From assembly GCA_017443685.1 (NCBI GenBank), contig JAFSYD010000247.1, positions 1-5,599 on the forward strand: a stretch of 5,599 nt of DNA. The letters run 5' to 3'. The stretch comes from Lachnospiraceae bacterium. GTDB lineage: Bacteria; Bacillota; Clostridia; Lachnospirales; Lachnospiraceae. A program made the translations under genes and the position numbers. Below the pieces are notes generated by a model that ran no database searches, was not told the DNA's origin, and was given only the letters and a program-made list of their open reading frames with translations. Shown piece by piece: positions 1 to 5,573 of this stretch (positions within the stretch are counted from its first letter, which is position 1; each line of letters begins with the position of its first letter).

Positions 1-2
1 TC

Positions 3-1526
3 CATTACGTGTTCCGGCGGGACGATGAGAAGCGTTTCGGCAAATCTACGGTTGTGTGGATCGCGCTTTTATTTATGATCTTCTTTGTGACGATGCTCTG
101 GTTCCGGGAACAGACGCAGTCCACGTCAAGACAGGTGTTGGAAAGCTTAAACGAATACAACGTTACCGAGATGGCGGAGCACGGGATCATTCTCAATGAG
201 ACCGAGCAGGCCGATGTGGAATACTACCTTGCGAAGCAGATCGAGACGGTCGATAGGTCGATGCAGGATAACGGCGTGATCCAGCTGGTGATCATCTTAA
301 CGTCGCTGTTCATTATGTTTTCCATCTATAACGCGATGAAAAACAGACAAGGCGCCCTGGAGGTCGAAAAGGTTGCCGCGGAGCAAAGCAATAAGGCAAA
401 ATCTATCTTCCTTTCGAATATGAGCCATGACATCCGCACGCCGATGAACGCGATCATCGGTTACACGGAGCTTTGCAAAGACATTCCCGATATGCCCGCG
501 GAAGGCGTGGATTATCTGAATAAGATCGAGGCGTCGAGCCAGCATCTGCTGGCGCTGATCAACGATGTCCTCGATATGAGCCGGATCGAAAGCGGCAAGA
601 TGGAGCTGGATGTAAAACGTGCGGATCTGGTGCGGGTGTTCGGCGACGTGAAGGATCTTTTCGCTACGCAGATGGAGATGAAGGGTTTGTCCTGGTCGGT
701 GGATGTGACGGACGTTACGCACCGCTATGTGATCTGCGATGAGAACCGGCTGAACCGCGTGCTTTTGAATCTGATCAGCAACGCGTACAAATTCACGCCC
801 GAGGGCGGGAGCGTTGCCGTTACGGTAAAAGAAGAGGCGGCCGAAGAGCATGTCGCGGACTTTGCGATATCGGTAAAAGATACCGGTCTTGGAATGAGCC
901 CCGAATTTGCGAAGACCGTATTCGAGGCGTACTCCAGAGAGCGCAATACCGCAGAAAGCATCCAGGGAACGGGGCTTGGTATGGCGATCACGAAGAGCAT
1001 GGTCGACTTAATGGGCGGCACGATCGAGGTGAAGAGCGAGCAGGGGAAGGGCACCGAATTTATCATCCATGTCCGCTTTGGGATCGCCGAGGCACCGGAG
1101 AAGACAGCGGATAAGGGAGGCCTTGCGGCGGCGCGCACGATCGATTATAAGGATATGAAGCTGCTTTTGGTCGAGGATCAGATGATCAACCGTGAGATCG
1201 CAACGCGGATATTAACCAAATTCGGCTTTGCCCTCGATTATGCGGAAAACGGGCAGCTTGCCGTGGAGAAGGTTGCAGCATCCGCGCCGGGTGAATTTGC
1301 CGCGGTGCTGATGGATATTCAGATGCCGGTGATGAACGGGTATGAGGCGGCGCGGGCGATCCGTGCCCTCGACGATGAAGCGAAGGCGTCCGTTCCGATC
1401 ATCGCGATGACGGCGAACGCGTTTGCGGAGGATGTACAGGCGGCGAAGGATGCGGGCATGAACAGCCACATCGCGAAGCCGATCAACATTGACAAGATGA
1501 TAGAGACCTTGTCCGAAGTATTGTAA
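3..1526 (+). CDS. Hybrid sensor histidine kinase/response regulator, 5' partial
   Basis: This is a membrane sensor kinase that autophosphorylates a histidine and passes phosphate to its own C-terminal receiver. The reading frame is open to the window edge, so the N-terminus is missing; the GTG at 9 is probably an internal Val codon, and residues here are counted from it. Visible parts: a membrane helix at about 14-32, a loop of about 57 residues that should face outside, a second membrane helix at about 90-107, a short helical linker, and a HisKA H-box (SHDIRTP) with His140. The HATPase domain has N-box Asn254/Asn258, G1 DTGLGM at 291-296 and G2 GTGLGM at 320-325. A receiver domain starts at about 383 with acidic Glu389/Asp390, phospho-acceptor Asp436 in LMDIQMP, Thr468 and Lys490. 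All catalytic residues appear intact. There is no C-terminal HPt domain, so a separate phosphotransfer protein and output regulator are expected elsewhere. The stimulus cannot be read from this part. More membrane helices may precede the window. Confidence 0.93.
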   Translation, partial: HYVFRRDDEKRFGKSTVVWIALLFMIFFVTMLWFREQTQSTSRQVLESLNEYNVTEMAEHGIILNETEQADVEYYLAKQIETVDRSMQDNGVIQLVIILTSLFIMFSIYNAMKNRQGALEVEKVAAEQSNKAKSIFLSNMSHDIRTPMNAIIGYTELCKDIPDMPAEGVDYLNKIEASSQHLLALINDVLDMSRIESGKMELDVKRADLVRVFGDVKDLFATQMEMKGLSWSVDVTDVTHRYVICDENRLNRVLLNLISNAYKFTPEGGSVAVTVKEEAAEEHVADFAISVKDTGLGMSPEFAKTVFEAYSRERNTAESIQGTGLGMAITKSMVDLMGGTIEVKSEQGKGTEFIIHVRFGIAEAPEKTADKGGLAAARTIDYKDMKLLLVEDQMINREIATRILTKFGFALDYAENGQLAVEKVAASAPGEFAAVLMDIQMPVMNGYEAARAIRALDDEAKASVPIIAMTANAFAEDVQAAKDAGMNSHIAKPINIDKMIETLSEVL

Positions 1527-1535
1527 AATGTCAAA

Positions 1536-1542
1536 AGGGGGG
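1536..1542 (+). promoter_or_regulatory. Ribosome binding site that fixes the rhodanese start at 1549
   Basis: The purine run AGGGGGG ends six bases before ATG 1549. The alternative in-frame ATG at 1528 has no such site at the right distance, because the tail of the kinase gene precedes it. Starting at 1549 also gives a classical MKKM lipoprotein signal, so the two lines of evidence agree. Confidence 0.75.
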
Positions 1543-1548
1543 TTGAAC

Positions 1549-1950
1549 ATGAAAAAAATGGTGCTGCACCTGTGGCTGCTTGCAGGTGTGATCGTTGCGG
1601 TCGGGGCGCTGCTCGCAGGCTGCGGGGCGGCGGAGGGCTACCGTCTGATCAGTCAGAAGGAAGCGAAGGAGCTGATGAAGGAAGATAACGACAGCGTGAT
1701 CGTGGACGTGCGGACAAAGGAGGAGTACGACGAGGGTCATATTCCCGGAGCGGTCCTTGTCCCGATCGAAGAGATCCGGGAAAAGAAGGTCGACGCCGCG
1801 CTGCCGGATAAGGATGCGCTTTTGCTTTTATATTGCAGGACAGGCAGACGGGCGGAGGACGCGGCGGCGCTTTTGGCGGAGATGGGGTATACGGATGTCC
1901 GCTCGTTCGGCGGGATCGTCGAATGGGACGGGGAAGTGGAGACCGAATAA
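1549..1950 (+). CDS. Rhodanese-domain lipoprotein
   Basis: This 133-residue protein is predicted to be exported and lipid-anchored on the outer face of the membrane, carrying a single rhodanese (sulfurtransferase-like) domain. Residues 1-24 are a signal peptide with MKKM, a hydrophobic core and the lipobox LAGC, with Cys25 as the lipidated residue. The rhodanese domain covers about 31-131: DVR at 53-55, GHIPGA at 63-68, the active-site loop CRTGRR with Cys96, and the closing GGIVEWDG at 121-128. The catalytic Cys is present, so it could carry a persulfide, as active rhodaneses do; the actual substrate is unknown. The gene begins 22 bases after the hybrid kinase stop, on the same strand, which suggests co-transcription. 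A longer version from ATG 1528 would only add seven residues (MSKGGLN) in front of the signal peptide. Single-domain extracytoplasmic rhodaneses are common in Firmicutes and mostly uncharacterised. Confidence 0.9.
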   Translation: MKKMVLHLWLLAGVIVAVGALLAGCGAAEGYRLISQKEAKELMKEDNDSVIVDVRTKEEYDEGHIPGAVLVPIEEIREKKVDAALPDKDALLLLYCRTGRRAEDAAALLAEMGYTDVRSFGGIVEWDGEVETE

Positions 1951-2017
1951 TTGAAACAGAAACGGATCCATGGTGCCGGAGTGCCGAGGAGATCTGCGGT
2001 ACGATCCAAAAAATGAT

Positions 2018-2025
2018 AGGGAAGG
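2018..2025 (+). promoter_or_regulatory. Ribosome binding site of nrdG
   Basis: AGGGAAGG lies seven bases before ATG 2033. It supports that codon over the in-frame ATG at 1970, which would add 21 residues unlike any NrdG N-terminus. Confidence 0.65.
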
Positions 2026-2032
2026 TCGAAGA

Positions 2033-2563
2033 ATGAACTACGCGGCGATCAAATATAAGGACATTGCGAACGGCACCGGCGTAAGGACGGTGCTGTTTGT
2101 TTCCGGGTGCACGCATCACTGCGAAGGGTGCTTTCAGCCGCAGACATGGGATTTTGCCTATGGCGAGCCCTTTACGGAGGAGATTAAGGAAGAGGTGCTC
2201 CGTTCCATAGAGCCGTCTTATGTCGCCGGGCTTACCCTGCTTGGAGGGGAGCCGATGGAGCCGGACAATCAGCGGGCACTGCTTTCGCTGGTGCGCGAAT
2301 TTGATGAGAGGTTCCCGAAGAAAGATCTGTGGGTGTACAGCGGGTATACCTTTGAGACGGATATCCTGGCAGAAGACGGTGCCGGACACTGTGAGGTGAC
2401 GCGGGAGCTTTTGTCGCATACGGATATCATCGTGGACGGGGAATTCGTTCTTGCTGAAAAAGATATCACCCTTAGGTTCCGGGGCAGCAGGAACCAGAGG
2501 ATCATTGATGTGAGACGGTCGATGGAGAGCGGGGCGACGGCTCTGTCGGAGCTGTCGGCGTAA
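2033..2563 (+). CDS. nrdG: Anaerobic ribonucleoside-triphosphate reductase activating protein
   Basis: NrdG is a cytoplasmic radical-SAM enzyme. It uses a [4Fe-4S] cluster to cleave S-adenosylmethionine and installs the glycyl radical on NrdD, the class III ribonucleotide reductase that makes deoxynucleotides without oxygen. The 176-residue length is typical. The cluster motif CX3CX2C is at Cys26, Cys30 and Cys33 (GCTHHCEGCF). The SAM-binding GGEP stretch is at 71-74, and the C-terminal family signature includes VDGEF at 135-139 and FRGSRNQRIIDV at 149-160. The N-terminal NGTGVRTVLFVSGC block is also family-typical. It begins 82 bases after the rhodanese gene. Its usual partner nrdD is not in this window: neither the gene before nor the convergent gene after it is a reductase, so nrdD must be elsewhere. 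The alternative reading as a pyruvate formate-lyase activase is unlikely, since those are longer and have a different sequence around the cluster. Confidence 0.95.
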   Translation: MNYAAIKYKDIANGTGVRTVLFVSGCTHHCEGCFQPQTWDFAYGEPFTEEIKEEVLRSIEPSYVAGLTLLGGEPMEPDNQRALLSLVREFDERFPKKDLWVYSGYTFETDILAEDGAGHCEVTRELLSHTDIIVDGEFVLAEKDITLRFRGSRNQRIIDVRRSMESGATALSELSA

Positions 2564-2596
2564 GCCTGCCGCCTTTTGCGGCGACAGGGGCGTCTT

Positions 2597-2650
2597 CAAA
2601 CCGGTGATCCCGGCGTATCGGGCATACTGCGACCGGCTCAGGCCGGTTTG
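2597..2650. terminator. Inverted repeats at the nrdG / metal ATPase convergent junction, possible terminator
   Basis: Two genes converge here. An 8-base perfect inverted repeat, CAAACCGG (2597-2604) with CCGGTTTG (2643-2650), encloses a small CCCG/CGGG hairpin (2609-2612 with 2619-2622). A competing hairpin, ACCGGC-TCAG-GCCGGT, lies at 2632-2647 and overlaps the ATPase stop codon. A further GCCGC-CTTTT-GCGGC hairpin sits at 2568-2582, just after the nrdG stop. None is followed by a good T-run: the plus strand has only TTTGTACTT, and the minus strand has none. Any termination here would therefore be weak or factor-assisted. Confidence 0.4.
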
Positions 2651-4569
2651 TACTTAAGCAGCCGCATCGAGTTCAGGATAGCGAGCACCGCCACCCCTAC
2701 GTCCGCGAATACCGCGGCCCACATGGCCGCAAGCCCCGCGGCACCGAGCAGGAGGACGAGCAGCTTTACCCCGATCGCAAATACGATGTTCTCACGGACG
2801 ATACGGACGGTCTTCTGCGCGATCGCGCGAACCGCCGGGATCTTCATCAAGTTATCATCCATTATGACAATATCCGCCGCCTCGATCGCGGCGTCACTTC
2901 CCAGCGAACCCATGGCGATACCGACATCCGCACGCATCAGCACGGGTGCGTCGTTGATACCGTCGCCGACGAAGCCGACCCGGTGGGCGGCGCCTTTCAT
3001 AATGCTCTCTAAGCAGCTGACCTTATCCTGCGGCAGAAGCTGTGCAAAACAGCGGTCGATCTTTAAGCTTGCGGCGACATTTTTTGCTGTGACCTCGTTG
3101 TCGCCGGTCAGCATAATGCATTCGGTGATGCCGGCCTTTTTCATTGCCGCAATGGCAGCGGGCGAGGTGTCCTTGATCGCGTCGTCGATGACGATCGTGC
3201 CCAGGAAGGTGCCGTTTAAGGCGACATAGAGTACCGTCCCCGCGTCATCGGAAGGACAAAAGTCGACGCCGGATTCCCTAAGCAAAGCATCGTTGCCCAC
3301 AAGGAGAAGGGACTGCTTCGTTTCGTTTGGCTGTGATGCAGCGCCGCCGGCCGGGCTGCCGGTGCCCGAGAGTGCAAGCCTTGCCGAAACGCCCTTTCCC
3401 GGGATTGCTTTTGCCTCTATGACATCCGATACGTCGGGGGCGTACTCGCATGCGGCCAGTACGCTTTTTGCGATGGGATGCGTGGAAAAATGCTCCGCTT
3501 TTGCGGCAAGGGAAAGAAGCTCTTTTGCGGAAATCTTCGCGCCGTCTTTTGATACGACCTTCTGCACCGCGAATTCACCCTTAGTTAACGTGCCCGTTTT
3601 ATCCATTACGATCGTCGTCATGTCGGCCAGCGTTTCAAGGAAGCTGCTTCCCTTTACGAGAACGCCGCGCTTCGACGCCGCGCCGATCCCGCCGAAGAAG
3701 CCTAAGGGTACCGAGATCACAAGGGCGCAGGGACAGGATACGATAAGGAAAATGCAGGCGCGTTTGATCCAGCCGCCGAACGGCTGGCCCAAAAGCAGCG
3801 GGGGAAGGATCGCAAGAATCGCCGCGCTGATAGTGACGATGGGGGTATAGATCCTGGCAAAGCGCGTAATGAAGTTCTCCAGGCGCGCTTTCTTTTCGCT
3901 TGCCGTTTCCACCAGCTCCAGAATCTTTGCCGCGGTGGAATTCTCGTAAGTTTTGGTGGCGCGGACGCGTAAGGTGCCGTCGCCGTTGATGCAGCCGCTG
4001 ATGACCGTATCGCCGACGCCTGCCCGCCGCGGTACCGACTCACCGGTCAGGGCAGAGGTATCGATAAAGGAAGAACCGTCCGTAACGACGCCGTCGAGGG
4101 GGATCTTCTCCCCGGGGCGGACTAAGAGGATGTCGCCGATATTGATGTCCTCCGGATCGCTTTCGATGACGCGGCCTTCCTGCTCCACGAATGCCGTATC
4201 CGGAGCGAGGCTCATCATTTCCGCGATGGACTGGCGGCTCTTGCCGACGGCATAGCTCTGGAAAAGCTCGCCGACCTGGTAAAAGAGCATGACCGCGACG
4301 CTTTCCGAATATTCCCCGATCGCGAAAGCCGCGAAGGTGGCGATCATCATAAGGAAATTCTCGTCGAAGACCTGTCCGTTTTTGATGTTGCGGAAAGCTT
4401 TTAAGATGACGTCGTACCCGATGATCAGGTAAGGGATCAAAAAGCCCGTAAAGACAAGTGGCGCGGGAGCCTTTGCAAGGATGCCGCCGGTGCCGAGGGC
4501 CAGAAGAAGGATATAGCAAAGGGCGGAAAGTGCGATCCGCCCGAGCATTTTTTTCTGCTTTGCTGTCAT
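2638..4569 (-). CDS. cadA: P1B-2 type Zn/Cd/Pb-exporting ATPase without N-terminal metal-binding domain
   Basis: This inner-membrane pump of the ZntA/CadA group couples ATP hydrolysis to export of Zn2+, Cd2+ or Pb2+. The 643-residue protein starts directly with membrane helices (about 11-33, 37-58, 71-86 and 88-106), so the HMA domain usually present at the N-terminus is absent. Catalytic features are complete: actuator TGES at 175-178, transport motif CPC at 279-281 in helix 6, phosphorylation DKTGT with Asp323, nucleotide-domain His364-Pro365 (the HP dipeptide of P1B pumps), TGD at 488-490, and GDGINDAP at 535-542. Two C-terminal helices carry Lys602 and Asp623, which match the conserved Lys and Asp of ZntA and point to group 2 (divalent Zn/Cd/Pb) rather than copper pumps. 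A Gly/Ala/Ser/Pro-rich stretch at about 401-417 looks like a loop insertion in the nucleotide domain. ATG 4569 sits one base after the HMA gene stop, with GAGGT eight bases upstream inside that gene, so translation is probably coupled. The symbol is by family resemblance; the metal preference is inferred. Confidence 0.93.
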   Translation of the reverse strand: MTAKQKKMLGRIALSALCYILLLALGTGGILAKAPAPLVFTGFLIPYLIIGYDVILKAFRNIKNGQVFDENFLMMIATFAAFAIGEYSESVAVMLFYQVGELFQSYAVGKSRQSIAEMMSLAPDTAFVEQEGRVIESDPEDINIGDILLVRPGEKIPLDGVVTDGSSFIDTSALTGESVPRRAGVGDTVISGCINGDGTLRVRATKTYENSTAAKILELVETASEKKARLENFITRFARIYTPIVTISAAILAILPPLLLGQPFGGWIKRACIFLIVSCPCALVISVPLGFFGGIGAASKRGVLVKGSSFLETLADMTTIVMDKTGTLTKGEFAVQKVVSKDGAKISAKELLSLAAKAEHFSTHPIAKSVLAACEYAPDVSDVIEAKAIPGKGVSARLALSGTGSPAGGAASQPNETKQSLLLVGNDALLRESGVDFCPSDDAGTVLYVALNGTFLGTIVIDDAIKDTSPAAIAAMKKAGITECIMLTGDNEVTAKNVAASLKIDRCFAQLLPQDKVSCLESIMKGAAHRVGFVGDGINDAPVLMRADVGIAMGSLGSDAAIEAADIVIMDDNLMKIPAVRAIAQKTVRIVRENIVFAIGVKLLVLLLGAAGLAAMWAAVFADVGVAVLAILNSMRLLKYKPA

Positions 4570-4570
4570 G

Positions 4571-4789
4571 TTATTTTACCTCGATCACGCAGTCGGGCTC
4601 GACCTTTTTGCAGGCAGCCACCGCCTGCTTTAATATGTCATCAAAACGGTCGTCATCCGCTTCGAGAGTGAATTTCTGCGTCAAAAAGTTGACATTGGCG
4701 TCTGTTACGCCATCGATCTTTTTCACGGCTTCGGTCATTTTCGCCGCGCAGTTTGCGCAGTCTACTTCGCATTTGAATTTCTTTTTCAT
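4571..4789 (-). CDS. Stand-alone heavy-metal-associated (HMA) domain protein
   Basis: This 72-residue soluble protein consists of one ferredoxin-like HMA domain, the fold used as a metallochaperone or as the N-terminal domain of metal pumps. It has the binding motif DCANCAAKM, with Cys11 and Cys14 as metal ligands. This variant (D/DC-A-N-C-A) is typical of CadA/ZntA N-terminal domains rather than of the copper chaperone form (MTCxxC). The remaining sequence fits the beta-alpha-beta-beta-alpha-beta fold: VTDANVNFLTQKFTLEA in the middle and a final VIEVK strand. It lies between the regulator (3-base gap) and the pump (1-base gap), so it very likely replaces the HMA domain missing from the pump, either delivering metal or sensing it for the ATPase. 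A GGAGG ribosome binding site lies eight bases before ATG 4789, within the end of the regulator gene. The role as a trans-acting domain is inference from domain content and operon position. Confidence 0.9.
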   Translation of the reverse strand: MKKKFKCEVDCANCAAKMTEAVKKIDGVTDANVNFLTQKFTLEADDDRFDDILKQAVAACKKVEPDCVIEVK

Positions 4790-4792
4790 AGG

Positions 4793-5098
4793 TTATTCCT
4801 CCACGTGGTCGAGTCCCTGTCGGATGATCGTCCGTACGTGATCGTCCGCTAAAAAGTAGATCATGGATTTCCCGTCACGACGGGAGCCGACCAGCCGGGA
4901 CTGCTTTAAAATCTTTAACTGGTGCGATACGGCGGATTGCGTCATACCGAGCGCGTTCGCGAGATCGCCGACATTGATCTCGTTGTCGAATAGCGTGAAC
5001 AGAATGCGGATGCGCGTTGAGTCGCCGAAGGTTTTGAATAATTCCGCCAGGTCGTAGAGAGTCTCTTCGTCAGGCGGATCAGATAAATGGTCTGACAT
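4793..5098 (-). CDS. ArsR/SmtB-family metal-responsive repressor, Zn-sensing type
   Basis: This 101-residue winged-helix dimeric repressor should bind the operon's operator when metal-free and release it on metal binding. The recognition helix is at about 53-66 (TQSAVSHQLKILKQ), followed by a wing SRRDGKSMIYFLA. The C-terminal helix 5 carries Asp85, His87, His98 and Glu101. This spacing (D-x-H, then 10 residues, H-x2-E) matches the intersubunit zinc site of SmtB and CzrA. The Cys-Val-Cys of helix 3 used by ArsR/CadC-type sensors is replaced by Asn-Val-Gly at 42-44, so cadmium/lead sensing through thiols is unlikely; Zn2+ or Co2+ is the better guess. It is the first gene of the operon, with AAAGGA (5108-5113) as ribosome binding site nine bases before ATG 5098. 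The neighbouring HMA protein and P1B-2 pump are its natural targets. Confidence in the family is high; the specific metal is inferred. Confidence 0.94.
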   Translation of the reverse strand: MSDHLSDPPDEETLYDLAELFKTFGDSTRIRILFTLFDNEINVGDLANALGMTQSAVSHQLKILKQSRLVGSRRDGKSMIYFLADDHVRTIIRQGLDHVEE

Positions 5099-5111
5099 AT
5101 TTTATCATCCT

Positions 5112-5137
5112 TTCATTTGAATAAGTGTTCATACGTT
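5112..5137 (-). promoter_or_regulatory. Candidate operator for the ArsR/SmtB-type repressor
   Basis: An imperfect palindrome is centred at 5124/5125 with the core TGAA-N6-TTCA (5118-5121 and 5128-5131). This resembles the 12-2-12 operators with TGAA/TTCA half-sites known for SmtB/CzrA-type repressors. It lies between the -10 element and the regulator's start codon and overlaps the predicted transcription start near 5132, so binding would block transcription and give negative autoregulation. The outer positions match poorly. Confidence 0.65.
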
Positions 5138-5138
5138 C

Positions 5139-5167
5139 AATATAATACGATGCCGCGGATTTGTCAA
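5139..5167 (-). promoter_or_regulatory. Sigma-A type promoter of the metal-efflux operon
   Basis: Read on the minus strand, a perfect -35 box TTGACA (5162-5167) and a -10 box TATATT (5139-5144) are separated by exactly 17 bases. The predicted transcription start is near 5132, giving a leader of about 34 bases before the regulator. This is the clearest promoter in the window, and no other sits between it and the pump. Confidence 0.8.
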
Positions 5168-5239
5168 GGGGTGTTTTTGATTTTTGTGAAAAGGAAATGG
5201 GTGGGATATGCTTTGGGAACGGTTGTGCCGGTTTTTTGC

Positions 5240-5270
5240 AAAAAAGAACGGACCTCTATGAGATCCGCCC
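5240..5270 (-). terminator. Intrinsic terminator of the 84-residue ORF, possibly bidirectional
   Basis: On the minus strand, CGGATCTC-ATA-GAGGTCCG forms an 8-bp stem (5249-5256 with 5260-5267, one T-G wobble), followed by TTCTTTTTT. The stem overlaps the stop codon at 5256-5258. On the plus strand the same hairpin is followed by CCCTTTTT, so it could also stop transcription from the left. It should isolate this gene from the metal-efflux promoter downstream. Confidence 0.8.
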
Positions 5271-5510
5271 TTTTTCATAAGCTATTTTCCAGCGGGCAGC
5301 CGCACGCTCGATTCGCTTTCCTCCCAGCATTCTGGGATCGAAACCGCTGTCACGGAAAATCTGCGTCGGACCCTTGCCGGCGAGATATTCATCCATAAAG
5401 CGCTTCTTGAATTCCGGGGTATAAAGGATGCGGGATTCGTTCGCATCCATCACGTAAGGATTGCTCATTAACGTGTGAATGTCCTCGGCGCTGAACTTTT
5501 TCTGAGCCAT
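5256..5510 (-). CDS. Small helix-turn-helix protein resembling IS3-type OrfA, orphan
   Basis: This 84-residue basic protein has no signal or membrane segment. The sequence resembles, from memory, a family of short HTH proteins found as the first ORF of certain IS3-type elements and as solo genes in Firmicutes: an N-terminal FSAEDI..L..NPYV block (6-20), a YTPEFKKRF block (30-38), then GPTQIFRDSGFDP (47-59) and GGKRIERAAARW (63-74). The middle section could form the DNA-binding helices. No DDE-transposase ORF follows, and its own terminator overlaps the stop codon, so it is not currently part of a two-ORF transposase unit. The start is well supported: AAAGGAGG (5518-5525) lies seven bases before ATG 5510. 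It may be a domesticated or remnant transposition protein, or an unrelated small regulator. The function is unknown, and the family assignment is tentative. Confidence 0.75.
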   Translation of the reverse strand: MAQKKFSAEDIHTLMSNPYVMDANESRILYTPEFKKRFMDEYLAGKGPTQIFRDSGFDPRMLGGKRIERAAARWKIAYEKGRIS

Positions 5511-5517
5511 TTACGTC

Positions 5518-5525
5518 CCTCCTTT
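5518..5525 (-). promoter_or_regulatory. Strong ribosome binding site of the 84-residue ORF
   Basis: AAAGGAGG on the minus strand is a full anti-16S match, seven bases from ATG 5510. It is the strongest such site in the window and argues that this small gene is expressed rather than decayed. Confidence 0.75.
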
Positions 5526-5547
5526 CGCTGTTCTTAAGCTTATGCTA

Positions 5548-5573
5548 AACACGACGGTGGAACATGCTCGTGT
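5548..5573. repeat. Short inverted repeat upstream of the 84-residue ORF
   Basis: ACACGA (5549-5554) pairs with TCGTGT (5568-5573) across 13 bases. No T-run follows on either strand, so a terminator is unlikely. It could be an operator for the adjacent gene or chance. No convincing promoter was seen in 5526-5599. Confidence 0.3.

Noticed and set aside
9..11. GTG as the start codon of the kinase gene
   Set aside because: The frame stays open upstream to the window edge (codons for His-Tyr precede it), and no ribosome binding site is visible. It is more likely an internal valine of a longer protein.
297..851. Minus-strand open frame of 184 residues inside the kinase
   Set aside because: It is the antisense of a fully motif-supported kinase, with no ribosome binding site or domain.
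1528..1548. ATG at 1528 as the start of the rhodanese lipoprotein
   Set aside because: There is no properly spaced ribosome binding site, whereas AGGGGGG lies six bases before ATG 1549 and yields a normal lipoprotein signal.
1951..2017. Possible promoter starting with TTGAAA at 1951 for nrdG
   Set aside because: No acceptable -10 box lies 16-18 bases downstream; the sequence there is GC-rich.
1970..2032. Extended nrdG from ATG 1970
   Set aside because: The 21 extra residues do not resemble the NrdG N-terminus, and the good ribosome binding site is at 2018-2025.
1649..2599. Long minus-strand open frame of 316 residues
   Set aside because: It lies antisense to the rhodanese and nrdG genes, has Arg/Pro/His-rich low-quality composition with no recognisable domain, and fits a codon-bias shadow.
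4571..4789. Copper chaperone CopZ assignment for the HMA protein
   Set aside because: The motif is DCANCA rather than the MxCxxC form with neighbouring copper pump features, and the partner pump has the Lys/Asp pair of group 2 Zn/Cd/Pb ATPases.
5117..5398. Plus-strand open frame of 93 residues
   Set aside because: It runs across the metal-operon promoter, the terminator and the small ORF on the other strand, with mixed composition and no recognised domain.
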